Shown here: positions 1 to 7,317 of the stretch, piece after piece
How positions within the stretch are numbered: position 1 is the stretch's first letter
Layout: each line of letters opens with the position of its first letter
Assembly: GCF_039962255.1 (NCBI RefSeq)
Contig: NZ_JAMPKY010000002.1
Coordinates: forward strand, 248,001-312,000
Direction of reading: 5' to 3'
Length of the DNA: 64,000 nucleotides
Source of the DNA: Leptolyngbya subtilissima AS-A7
Lineage (GTDB): Bacteria; Cyanobacteriota; Cyanobacteriia; Phormidesmidales; Phormidesmidaceae
Program-made: the position numbers and the translations under genes
The notes under the pieces: generated by a model
What the model was told of the DNA's origin: nothing
Databases searched by the model: none
The model's input: only the letters and a program-made list of their open reading frames with translations

Positions 1-539
1 ACTTCCCCAAAGCAGACGGTTACTCGATTGGGGCGGCGACCTTCTTGGGCCAAGCCCCGGCAGACTACAGAAAAGCCTTGGAAAAATACAGCCAGTCCTT
101 TGGGACAAGCCTCGATCAGGGTACGGTCTACAGCCACCCGCTGAAGCTGTGGGATGGCAACCATCCTTTGCACACCCATCGGGCAGTGCTAGTGGGCGAA
201 GCCGCTGCCATTGTCGATCCGCTCAGTGCCGAAGGCATTCGCCCCGGCATGATTAGCGGCGTGCGGGCCGCCGAAGCGATTCATGCAGCCCTGGGCGGCG
301 ATTCCCAAGCCCTGGCTGACTACACCGCCACCATGCACGCTACCTGGGGCGAAGATATGCCCTGGGCCAAGCGCATTGCGGGGTTATTCTTTCGCGTGCC
401 GGGAATTGGTTACCGGGTGGGCATTAAGCGACCTACAGCCACCCAGCGGCTGGGGCAGATTTTGGCAGGCGAGGTGCGCTACGCCGATATTGCCGGTCGG
501 GTGATGAAGCGGCTGAGCGGCGGGTTGTTATCGGGGTAG
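1..539 (+). CDS. Geranylgeranyl reductase family FAD-dependent oxidoreductase (3' part)
   Basis: The gene begins before the window; the open frame runs from base 3 with no start and stops at TAG 537-539. The visible C-terminal part starts with FPKADGYSIG and contains VGEAAAIVDPLSAEGI (about 192-239), the second FAD-contacting segment of the geranylgeranyl reductase/ChlP superfamily, where the GD/GE-A-A-G motif is followed by a P-L-x-x-E-G-I turn. Family members reduce isoprenoid double bonds or act as related flavin monooxygenases. Without the N-terminal dinucleotide-binding motif I cannot tell ChlP itself from the looser NAD(P)/FAD-dependent oxidoreductase relatives. The C-terminus (hydrophobic and basic stretches around PGIGYRVGIK) fits membrane association. 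Confidence 0.8.
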   Translation, partial: FPKADGYSIGAATFLGQAPADYRKALEKYSQSFGTSLDQGTVYSHPLKLWDGNHPLHTHRAVLVGEAAAIVDPLSAEGIRPGMISGVRAAEAIHAALGGDSQALADYTATMHATWGEDMPWAKRIAGLFFRVPGIGYRVGIKRPTATQRLGQILAGEVRYADIAGRVMKRLSGGLLSG

Positions 540-606
540 ATGGGTGGGGCTTGCTTAACTAAAACGTATTGACGTTGTCATTACGAACTAGCTACAATTT
601 CAAGGT

Positions 607-903
607 ATGGACGTTTACTTCGTACTCAATGGAGTCTCCTTTGTCTGGAATGATGAAAAGGCTCAGCTCAACCCTCAAAAGCACGACGGTGTAACGTTTC
701 AGCAGGCTGCGCAAGTATTCTTTGACCCCTTGCTGGTGGTGGTTGATGCCAGCCGTAACGATGAAGCACGTGATGCCGTCATCGGTTTAGATACGCATTG
801 GAACCTTCTATACGTTGTCTACATTGAGCGAGAAAGCGACACCATTCGGATTATCTCGGCCCGAAGGGCAACCCGCCAGGAGCGTGAATACTATGAAAGC
901 TGA
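607..903 (+). CDS. brnT: BrnT family toxin
   Basis: 98 residues, the usual BrnT size. The N-terminal F-x-W-N-D-E-K and N-P-Q-K-H-x-G-V-T-F blocks (residues 12-31) and the C-terminal IRIISARRATRQER (80-93) are the two diagnostic segments of this RelE-fold ribonuclease toxin. BrnT cleaves RNA and is neutralised by the BrnA-like protein encoded just downstream; here the two frames overlap by 11 bases (893-903), which implies translational coupling. In known brnTA operons the toxin gene also comes first and the complex represses its own promoter. The short gap after the upstream gene (540-606) would hold that promoter. Confidence 0.88.
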   Translation: MDVYFVLNGVSFVWNDEKAQLNPQKHDGVTFQQAAQVFFDPLLVVVDASRNDEARDAVIGLDTHWNLLYVVYIERESDTIRIISARRATRQEREYYES

Positions 904-1201
904 TGATTTGAAGAAACGGCTAGACAGAAATCGGCCTATGACAACAATCACCATTCGCATGCCTGAAGACGTGATTGAAGACCTTAAACGGATTGCCCCT
1001 CTACTCGGCTTCTCTGGGTATCAACCTTTAGCTCGGGCCTATATTGGTCAAGGGTTACGGGTCGATTTAGAGCGACTTGAAGGGGATCATGTATCTGAGC
1101 TAGTTGCAAGCTTGAGACGGCATGGTGTCAGTGATGACGTGCTGCAAGCAGCTCTGCAAGAAGTGATTAAACCTGTGGCCAATGGGCTGAGCGATTCCTA
1201 A
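893..1201 (+). CDS. BrnA-type ribbon-helix-helix antitoxin
   Basis: 102 residues starting at ATG 893 inside the end of brnT. The segment TTITIRMPEDVIEDLKRIA, shortly after the N-terminus, is a ribbon-helix-helix (CopG/MetJ) DNA-binding strand plus helix. Overlap with the toxin gene and its position second in the operon identify it as the cognate antitoxin and autorepressor. It lacks the classical BrnA W-x-P-A-x-R-P ending that many brnA products have, so it may be a diverged RHH partner rather than textbook BrnA. The C-terminal half (GVSDDVLQAALQEVI) is predicted helical and probably contacts the toxin. Confidence 0.75.
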   Translation: MKADDLKKRLDRNRPMTTITIRMPEDVIEDLKRIAPLLGFSGYQPLARAYIGQGLRVDLERLEGDHVSELVASLRRHGVSDDVLQAALQEVIKPVANGLSDS

Positions 1202-1218
1202 GACTTAACTTGTGTCGC

Positions 1219-2076
1219 TCAGTGCCTGGGTTTCCCCAAGCGGCGATACCAGCGGGCGAGCTGGTGGGGATCAACGCCGAGTAGGTAGCCAGCAATCATT
1301 GCCTGATTCGCCAGGGTGGTACGGAGAATGCCGAGGGTGCGCCAGCGACGATCGCTCGTCACCACAGCACTAGGTGCGATCGCCACCTTCCCCACTTTGC
1401 GCAGCCGCCGCATCAGCTCAAAGTCTTCCATCATCGGCAGGTCGGGGAAGCCATCCATATTGTGAAAGACCTCGGCTTTGAGAAAGATCGCCTGGTCGCC
1501 GTAGGGCATTTGCAGAAGGCGCGATCGCAAATTCACCCCCCATTCCACCCAGCGCAGGCCTCGGCCAGGGCCGTCGATGGCGAGGCGAAAGGCTCCGGCA
1601 GCCACCCCAGGCTGAGCCAGGGTTTGCCGAATGGTGCGATCGAACCCCTTGGGCAGGCGGGTGTCGGCATGGAGAAACAGCAGCAGGGGGCCGGTGGCGG
1701 CGGCAGCCCCACAGTTGAGCTGGTGCGATCGCCCCGGAACCGACCTGACTACCCTGGCCCCCAGAGCCTCGGCCACTTCGGCAGTACCATCTGCGCTGCC
1801 GCCATCCACCACAATCACCTCCACAGGGCTGAATGGATGGATCGTGTTTAGCACCGCTGGCAACTGTCTCGCCTCATTCAAAGCTGGGATCACGACAGAG
1901 ATTGCGGGCTGCGATGGGGTTTCATCGGTGCTTGAGGCCACGGAGTCGGGATAGTGCTCCGCCAGGCTCGACGATTGGGTTAAGGGGCCGCCGGCTTGAC
2001 GAGACGTGAGTAACCCTAGCGCCAGGTGCATCTGAACCTTGGCCACAGCCCATAAACCTTTGATCGAGAGGGGCAT
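1219..2076 (-). CDS. TIGR04283-type family 2 glycosyltransferase
   Basis: 285 residues. A GT-A glycosyltransferase 2 domain begins at ISVVIPALNEA (59-69), followed by VVDGGSADGT (89-98), the metal-binding LHADTR (135-140, the DxD equivalent), PYGDQ (191-195) and MMEDFELMRRL (215-225). These motifs together are typical of the TIGR04283 subfamily found in cyanobacteria and proteobacteria, whose acceptor is unknown. The first 55 or so residues are not part of the domain and may be over-extended; ATG codons at residues 1 and 16 are both possible starts. The gene lies 87 bases downstream of the phosphodiesterase gene on the same strand, so the two may be co-transcribed. Confidence 0.85.
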   Translation of the reverse strand: MPLSIKGLWAVAKVQMHLALGLLTSRQAGGPLTQSSSLAEHYPDSVASSTDETPSQPAISVVIPALNEARQLPAVLNTIHPFSPVEVIVVDGGSADGTAEVAEALGARVVRSVPGRSHQLNCGAAAATGPLLLFLHADTRLPKGFDRTIRQTLAQPGVAAGAFRLAIDGPGRGLRWVEWGVNLRSRLLQMPYGDQAIFLKAEVFHNMDGFPDLPMMEDFELMRRLRKVGKVAIAPSAVVTSDRRWRTLGILRTTLANQAMIAGYLLGVDPHQLARWYRRLGKPRH

Positions 2077-2163
2077 ACCGCAATACCAGTGAGCGTTTCG
2101 ATAATCTACCCAGCTTGGCCCTCAGAGGGGATGAGGAGTAAGTTGATGTTTGCCGAGGCTGGG

Positions 2164-2853
2164 CTAAAACTGGTCAAAAATGTAGTTGTCGGCGTACTGA
2201 ATGGCGCGATCGCATTCGGCCTGGCTGCGCACCGTCCAGGCCAGCAGGGGCAGGTTAAAGTAGCGGCGGGCTAGAGTGGTGGGTAACGTCGGTAGCGCCT
2301 TGACGTTATAGGAAATAAACTGCGGGGAACTGGCCCAGGTAAGCAATAGGTTGCTGCGCAAAAACTGCTGCGGCTTGCTAGCTAGCTGGCCGCGCATAAT
2401 TTCGGGAGCGTGGCGCTTAAACCACTGGAGCGATCGCGGGTTAAACGACTGCACCGCAAACTCCCCCCGGTAGCTGTCCAGAGTTTTGACTAGAGCTTGC
2501 TCCAGCGGGCCAACTTTCTTTTTGTTTTTAATTTCGATTAGCAGCGGCACTCGCCCCTCAACACAAGACAGAACCTCAGCCAGCGCAGGAATGGTTTGGT
2601 CTGTGTCGTAGAGGCGATAGCGCTTGAGCGTGACCAACGTTTGCTCAGCAATACGGACTTTTTTGCCCGTTAGCCGCTTCAGATCGCGATCGTGGAACAC
2701 AACTAGATTGCCATCGGCCAGTAGCTGCACGTCAAGTTCGATGGGGTGGTGAGCAGCGATCGCCGCCTCAAAGGCTGCCAGCGAATTCTCTGGCACTGCT
2801 GTCCCGTGATGCAGGCCCCGGTGGGCAATGGGTCGGGTCGTAATCCACTCCAT
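2164..2853 (-). CDS. Glycerophosphodiester phosphodiesterase
   Basis: 229 residues, normal for a compact bacterial GDPD. The catalytic signature is complete: HRG at 11-13, PENS at 21-24, ELDVQ at 39-43 (metal ligands) and HD at 54-55 (general acid/base His). LIEIKNK in the middle is the third metal-binding strand. The enzyme hydrolyses deacylated phospholipids to glycerol-3-phosphate and an alcohol. There is no signal peptide, which suggests action in the cytoplasm on lipid-turnover products. The same strand continues into the glycosyltransferase gene. Substrate choice cannot be read from the sequence. Confidence 0.9.
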   Translation of the reverse strand: MEWITTRPIAHRGLHHGTAVPENSLAAFEAAIAAHHPIELDVQLLADGNLVVFHDRDLKRLTGKKVRIAEQTLVTLKRYRLYDTDQTIPALAEVLSCVEGRVPLLIEIKNKKKVGPLEQALVKTLDSYRGEFAVQSFNPRSLQWFKRHAPEIMRGQLASKPQQFLRSNLLLTWASSPQFISYNVKALPTLPTTLARRYFNLPLLAWTVRSQAECDRAIQYADNYIFDQF

Positions 2854-3020
2854 CGCTGGCCTCTCCTAGGCTGATAAGCTGAGCAATGTTCTAAACTGGT
2901 CGGTCGAGCTATATCAAGACTAAACAGTACAATCCAGCAGAGACCCGCGCCAACCCCGTTTGCCCTCACTGAAGGCTTCCCTTCCCACTCCCTCATCTCC
3001 CTAACTCCCCCATCTCCCCA

Positions 3021-3731
3021 ATGCCCGTCGATACTTGGTTTCCCCTCGCCGTCTACTACAGCGACCTGCCCGATGCAGCCCAGCACAAAGCGGCTCTCTC
3101 CGAGGCCATTCTTGACCTAGAAGCCAACGGCAGCGAACCCCGCAACTTTCCCGAAATGGCCTGGACGGGCGACCTGCACGGCGTCGAAAAAGTGCACACC
3201 GATCCCCGCTTTAGCTGGGTGGTGGCCCAGGTCGGAACCCATGTGTTGAACTACCTCACCGAGCTAGGCCTCGACCTCAGCCAGATCGATCTCTACATTC
3301 AGCGGGCCTGGCCCGTGGTATCGCGTCCCCAGCAGGAGGTCGGTGCCCACTGCCACAACACTGCCCACGTCAGCGCTGTGTATTACGTCGCCGTGCCCGA
3401 GTCGGGCACTGATGCCGCTGGCTGTCTCACCTTTTTAGACGATGCCCGCCCCAACGAGGTCAGCCCCGGCTTGGGCAGCGAAAACACCGACATCATTTCT
3501 ACCTGGAATTACCTCAACCAAGACCAGGCTCTCTACCTGCCCACCGAAGGGCGGCTGATTGTCTTCCCCGCCAAACAGCGCCACGGGGTAACGCCCAACC
3601 ACACCGACGAGCTGCGCCTGTCGCTCTCGTTTGACATTGTGCTCACCGCCGCGCCGGGGCAAGCGGCAGGGGCCTACGAATTTCTCATGCCGCCCCCGGT
3701 TCAGTGGCAACGGTTTGGTCAGATTTCCTAA
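3021..3731 (+). CDS. TIGR02466-family putative 2-oxoglutarate/Fe(II) oxygenase
   Basis: 236 residues. The opening FPLAVYY strand, VGAHCHNTAHVSAVYYV in the middle and LIVFPAKQRHGVTPN followed by ELRLSLSFDI near the end match the TIGR02466 group of double-stranded beta-helix proteins. The histidine-rich block followed by a distal His and Arg is the expected metal and 2-oxoglutarate site. The family is common in marine bacteria, cyanobacteria and cyanophages and has no settled substrate. The start ATG 3021 is directly preceded by a pyrimidine-rich stretch without a clear ribosome site, so initiation is the least certain part of the call. The GNAT gene follows after 37 bases on the same strand. 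Confidence 0.78.
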   Translation: MPVDTWFPLAVYYSDLPDAAQHKAALSEAILDLEANGSEPRNFPEMAWTGDLHGVEKVHTDPRFSWVVAQVGTHVLNYLTELGLDLSQIDLYIQRAWPVVSRPQQEVGAHCHNTAHVSAVYYVAVPESGTDAAGCLTFLDDARPNEVSPGLGSENTDIISTWNYLNQDQALYLPTEGRLIVFPAKQRHGVTPNHTDELRLSLSFDIVLTAAPGQAAGAYEFLMPPPVQWQRFGQIS

Positions 3732-3768
3732 CGGTAAAATTTCCCAACACGTTAGGGAGGTGAGCCGA

Positions 3769-4224
3769 ATGCACATCCGCGAAGACGATCTGACCGGGCC
3801 GCAGATTATCGCCTTGCTGCGCGAGCATCTGGAAAACATGCACGAGATTACGCCCCCCGGCAGCGTTCACGCGCTGGATTTGGAGAAGCTGAGGGCACCA
3901 AACATCACCTTCTGGACGGCCTGGGACGGTGATGACCTTCTGGGCTGCGGCGCGCTGAAGGAACTCGACCTCACCAGCGGCGAAGTTAAGTCGATGCGAA
4001 CCCCTGCTGCCCATCGCCGCAAGGGCATCGCCTCTAGCATTTTAGAACACATTATTGATGTCGCTCGGCATCGGAGCTACACCCATCTGTATCTAGAAAC
4101 GGGCTCTTTCCCTGCTTTTGCCCCGGCCCGCACCCTGTACGAGCGCTACGGCTTTGAGTACCGAGGTCCTTTTGGTGACTACACCAACGACCCCAACAGC
4201 TCCTTTATGGAGAAAAGCCTTTAG
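3769..4224 (+). CDS. GNAT family N-acetyltransferase
   Basis: 151 residues from ATG 3769, chosen because a strong ribosome site (GGGAGG, 3755-3760) sits just upstream; the open frame extends further 5' inside the preceding gene but without a comparable signal. The segment RTPAAHRRKGIASSILEHII carries the R-R-x-G-I-A acetyl-CoA pyrophosphate-binding motif A, and LYLETGSFPAFAPARTLYER followed by YGFEYRGPF is the conserved C-terminal part. The sequence resembles the YsnE/YpeA-like subgroup. Acceptor substrate unknown. It lies 37 bases after the oxygenase gene and is convergent with the toxin module. Confidence 0.87.
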   Translation: MHIREDDLTGPQIIALLREHLENMHEITPPGSVHALDLEKLRAPNITFWTAWDGDDLLGCGALKELDLTSGEVKSMRTPAAHRRKGIASSILEHIIDVARHRSYTHLYLETGSFPAFAPARTLYERYGFEYRGPFGDYTNDPNSSFMEKSL

Positions 4225-4253
4225 CCACAGCGTCAGAATGTCGTAGCCACAAT

Positions 4254-4595
4254 TCAGGAATTGGGACGATTTACGCGAATCAATTGTCCTGCCAAAATTC
4301 CTGCTTCAAGAATCGCTTGGTGTACTCGGTTAGCAAGCCCCTGGCGATCGATGTCTTCTGTACAAACGATAATGCCAGCGTGCTCAGAATCTTGGTTGTG
4401 CAGCCGAATAAAGTCACCTCGGTTAACGGTTAGCACAGCTCGATTTTGACTGATAGCGAAAGCTAACACTGTTTCATCGGGGATGCGTTTATTCCCTTGT
4501 CCTGCCTCTTGAACGGTCAGCACGTCATGCCCTAAGTCTTTGAGCAGCCGGCTGACTTGGCGAGGATAACCCTCATCGGCGTAGAGTTGAGCCAT
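4254..4595 (-). CDS. DUF5615 PIN-like toxin (copy 1)
   Basis: 113 residues. It begins MAQLYADEGYPRQV, the acidic LYADE start of the DUF5615 PIN-like fold, followed by DLGHDVLTVQEAG, AVLTVNRGDFIRLH and HAGIIVC, the conserved strands that carry the other acidic residues of a PIN-type active site. DUF5615 proteins are paired with DUF433 proteins and are regarded as toxin-antitoxin modules related to VapBC; RNase activity is inferred from the fold. The start codon is two bases from the stop of the DUF433 gene, so the two are translationally coupled. A second, clearly paralogous pair sits at 26007-26689. Confidence 0.85.
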   Translation of the reverse strand: MAQLYADEGYPRQVSRLLKDLGHDVLTVQEAGQGNKRIPDETVLAFAISQNRAVLTVNRGDFIRLHNQDSEHAGIIVCTEDIDRQGLANRVHQAILEAGILAGQLIRVNRPNS

Positions 4596-4597
4596 GC

Positions 4598-4927
4598 TCA
4601 GGCTGCCGCTTGCCGTTGAAGGGCAACTTCAATTTCGGATTGGTGGGTGCTGGCGTAGAGCCAGGCATTGGTGAGGTCTGCGGCAGTGAGGTCGGGATAA
4701 TCTTCTAAAAGAAAGGCTTCGGTTGCGCCCTGCTGGCGAAGGCTAACTAGCAGCCAGACAGGAATGCGGGTTTGACGAATGCAGGCATCGCCGCCCATAA
4801 CGCCAGGGGTTTTCTCAATGCCAACCCAGGTACCGCTGAGGCTAGAGACCAGCAGTTGAATGACTTGCGCTTTTTCTTGGGGCGAAAGCGCTAGCAGTTC
4901 GGTTTGGAGTTGGTCGAGGGTCATCAT
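4598..4927 (-). CDS. DUF433 antitoxin (copy 1)
   Basis: The core GVMGGDACIRQTRIPVWLLV, then LRQQGATEAFLLEDYPDLT and ADLTNAWLYASTH, is the DUF433 winged-helix-like domain, the usual partner of DUF5615. I place the start at the ATG-ATG pair (4927/4924) because the protein then aligns end to end with the second copy at 26007. The frame stays open to a TTG at 5002 that overlaps the TGA of the NERD gene, so a longer form is possible. The family probably binds both toxin and promoter DNA. The downstream gene is the toxin. Confidence 0.82.
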   Translation of the reverse strand: MMTLDQLQTELLALSPQEKAQVIQLLVSSLSGTWVGIEKTPGVMGGDACIRQTRIPVWLLVSLRQQGATEAFLLEDYPDLTAADLTNAWLYASTHQSEIEVALQRQAAA

Positions 4928-4998
4928 CGTTAGCTCTACATCATCAAATTGTAGAAGATGCTGGTTGAGAGCCGCTGGAGTTTGAACTAACTCCAGTT

Positions 4999-5781
4999 TC
5001 AAGAGGTACGAATGTAGCGAGATAGATGGTAAGCCGCGAGCTTGACATCTTCTGGGGCAACCCGTTGCGGTTCGTTATCGATAAAACTGGGCAGCGCTTT
5101 GGGGTTCAGCACCCAGAGGTCAGAGGGCCCTTTTGTCTTAGACGACTCCACAAACCATCCTGGAAAAACCACCACTGGCTTAACAGCAAAAGATCTGCCG
5201 GTACTTTCCTTCAGTACTTCTGCGACCCAGTAGGCCTGTGCCTTAGCTTGCTCAACCGCATTGCGCTCCATCAGCTGGCCGTTAACTTGAATGGTTTCGC
5301 CATCGAAGTGAATAGTGGATTTTCCAGACGATGGTTTGCTGTAGGTTTTGGTCTCGATGGTGAAAATGCCGCGATCGCAAATCACCACGTGATCGACGTT
5401 GAATCCCTTTCCCACAATGTCATGAAAGACTCGGTAACCTTTTTCTCTCAAATCTGACAGGTATTGTCCAACCGCCTTCTCTCCATCTCGCGCCATCCTC
5501 AGGCGCCTGAGCTGTAGTCTCAATCGGTAGAGCCGAAAGCAGGCACAGCTCGAAATTGGGATGGTGACTATGAGGGCTCCTAAAGGCTGCGGCGGGGTGT
5601 TGCTCACTGCACGCCACCACTCGTATGCGGTAAAGATGATGGGCAGCAAAAACAGGCTCAGCCACGTGTTGAGGTCTTCATCCCACAAACGCTGTAGCTC
5701 TTCATCAAGGGATTGCCCTGGGTTCCGCAAAGGTTTGTCTTTTAGGGGGGATACCCGTTGCCTACGGGCGTTTAGCTTCAT
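4999..5781 (-). CDS. NERD domain membrane-anchored nuclease-like protein
   Basis: 260 residues. Two hydrophobic segments (about 40-57 and 68-85) precede a NERD (nuclease-related) domain: DGEKAVGQYL (99-108), FNVDHVVICDRGIF (127-140) and IETKTY (142-147). E101, D130, E143 and K145 sit where the PD-(D/E)xK nuclease fold needs them, so catalysis looks possible. NERD proteins often accompany helicases, kinases or mobile elements; here the gene stops at TGA 4999-5001, one base from the extended frame of the DUF433 antitoxin gene, and the three genes read in the same direction. Whether it is functionally part of the toxin-antitoxin unit is inference. The substrate is unknown. Confidence 0.82.
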   Translation of the reverse strand: MKLNARRQRVSPLKDKPLRNPGQSLDEELQRLWDEDLNTWLSLFLLPIIFTAYEWWRAVSNTPPQPLGALIVTIPISSCACFRLYRLRLQLRRLRMARDGEKAVGQYLSDLREKGYRVFHDIVGKGFNVDHVVICDRGIFTIETKTYSKPSSGKSTIHFDGETIQVNGQLMERNAVEQAKAQAYWVAEVLKESTGRSFAVKPVVVFPGWFVESSKTKGPSDLWVLNPKALPSFIDNEPQRVAPEDVKLAAYHLSRYIRTS

Positions 5782-5862
5782 AGTTGATAAACTTCCTGGG
5801 GCGAGCTGCTAGGCACGCTGAGAGTATGCCCCAGATACATGGCGCGAAACCAACCGAAACCC

Positions 5863-7299
5863 TTACCCCTGCTTAAGGCGATACCGCTTCTGCGATCGCG
5901 TATCGCGAGGGGTCACAACCCAGGTATTTTCTCCATTGAGGTAGTCGTAGATAGCGACGATCGCGATCGAGTTTTTGAGGGTGACGTAGAAAGGCAAAAA
6001 CAGCACATGCTTAATGTAGTAAGTCAGCGGATAACGCCTAGACGCAACCTTTGCCGTTGCTAGAATTTGGTAAACCCCGCTGAAAAGCGACAGGCCACCG
6101 GCAACCCAAAAATAAACTTGCATCTGGCCCGACACCGCACCGGGCACCAGCAAAAAGGCCAGCAGCACCGGCAAGAGCTGTAGCGAAATTAGGGCGAAAG
6201 ATTCGCAGTAGTAGAGCAGATACGTCCAGTAGAATTTTTGCCAGTTGTTGAAGTGAGGCGATCGCCACAACCGGCGCTGATAGAGCAGCGACACTTCTAG
6301 CCAGCCGTGGGCCCAGCGTTTGCGCTGAAACCAAAGTGTTTTGAGCGAGGCGGGCGCTAGCTCACTGGTTACGATACTGCGATCGTGCAAAATTTTGTAG
6401 CCGTTAAGCAGCGTTCTCAAAGAGGCGTCAATATCTTCAGTCAATCGGTTGGGGTCGAAGCGAATTTGTTTGAGCACCAAGGTTCGCCAGTAGCCGTTCG
6501 AGCCACCAAAGATGCTGGTGTCAGTCAGAAACGACTTCGCCGCGTGACTAATGCCGTACATCTGCTCAAACTCGATCGCCACGTTTTGAGCCAGAAAGTT
6601 TTCGTCATGGTTGCGAATGACGTTGCGGCCTTGAATAACATCGTACCCCTGAGCAATCCAGTGCCACGCCCGCCTAAAACAGTCGGCACTGGGATGGTGA
6701 TCGGCATCGAGAACACAGGTGACTTCTCCCGTCGCAATGTCGAGGGCGGCATTCATATTTTCGGCCTTAGATCGGCTGCCTTCGACCCGCAAAATGATCA
6801 GCTCATCATGCTGCCTGGCCAGCTGATGTAGCTCAGCCTCAATGGGCAAATCCACAGGCGTGTTGTAGGCCAAAATAATTTCTAACCCGTCCGCCGGTCG
6901 CTCGATGTGAGTGAGCAAATGGTGCAGAGTCTCAACGATAATGTTCTGCTCGTTGGGCAAGTAGGCGGCCACTAAAAATGAGCAGCGGGGCACCGGATCG
7001 AGGGGAGAGGGGTACTCAGCCCCTCGCACTCCCATCCAGGCTTTGACCTGGTTTCGGGTCTGCTCTGACGGAGGGCTAAGCCGATGGCGATGGGTTGCAA
7101 ACCGGCGAAATAACGCATTGCTCGACTCGACGATGATAATCACCGCATTGAACAAAAAAAGCGTCAATACCACAGCCCGTGGCCCCATCAAACCCCAGCC
7201 GCTAAGCAGCAAATATCCATAAAAAACGGTGGGCAGGCCAATCAGCAGCACGTGGGTAAAGATGACCTTTTGAATTTCGCTAGACCACGTTTTGGTCAC
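5863..7299 (-). CDS. Processive membrane glycosyltransferase, family 2 (BcsA/PgaC/HAS-like)
   Basis: 478 residues. Two transmembrane helices (about 13-33 and 40-58), a cytoplasmic GT2 catalytic domain, then three or four C-terminal helices (about 350-460). The catalytic markers are present: LDADHH (D198, D200), TEDIDAS (TED at 287-289, the general base) and QRKRW (325-329), the Q-x-x-R-W signature of processive beta-glycan synthases. There is no C-terminal PilZ domain, so it is not a c-di-GMP-controlled BcsA. It most likely extends and exports an extracellular polysaccharide; the sugar cannot be inferred. It starts 18 bases after the acyltransferase gene, so the two form an operon. Confidence 0.86.
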   Translation of the reverse strand: MTKTWSSEIQKVIFTHVLLIGLPTVFYGYLLLSGWGLMGPRAVVLTLFLFNAVIIIVESSNALFRRFATHRHRLSPPSEQTRNQVKAWMGVRGAEYPSPLDPVPRCSFLVAAYLPNEQNIIVETLHHLLTHIERPADGLEIILAYNTPVDLPIEAELHQLARQHDELIILRVEGSRSKAENMNAALDIATGEVTCVLDADHHPSADCFRRAWHWIAQGYDVIQGRNVIRNHDENFLAQNVAIEFEQMYGISHAAKSFLTDTSIFGGSNGYWRTLVLKQIRFDPNRLTEDIDASLRTLLNGYKILHDRSIVTSELAPASLKTLWFQRKRWAHGWLEVSLLYQRRLWRSPHFNNWQKFYWTYLLYYCESFALISLQLLPVLLAFLLVPGAVSGQMQVYFWVAGGLSLFSGVYQILATAKVASRRYPLTYYIKHVLFLPFYVTLKNSIAIVAIYDYLNGENTWVVTPRDTRSQKRYRLKQG

Positions 7300-7317
7300 T
7301 ACAGTGCAACTCCTGGC

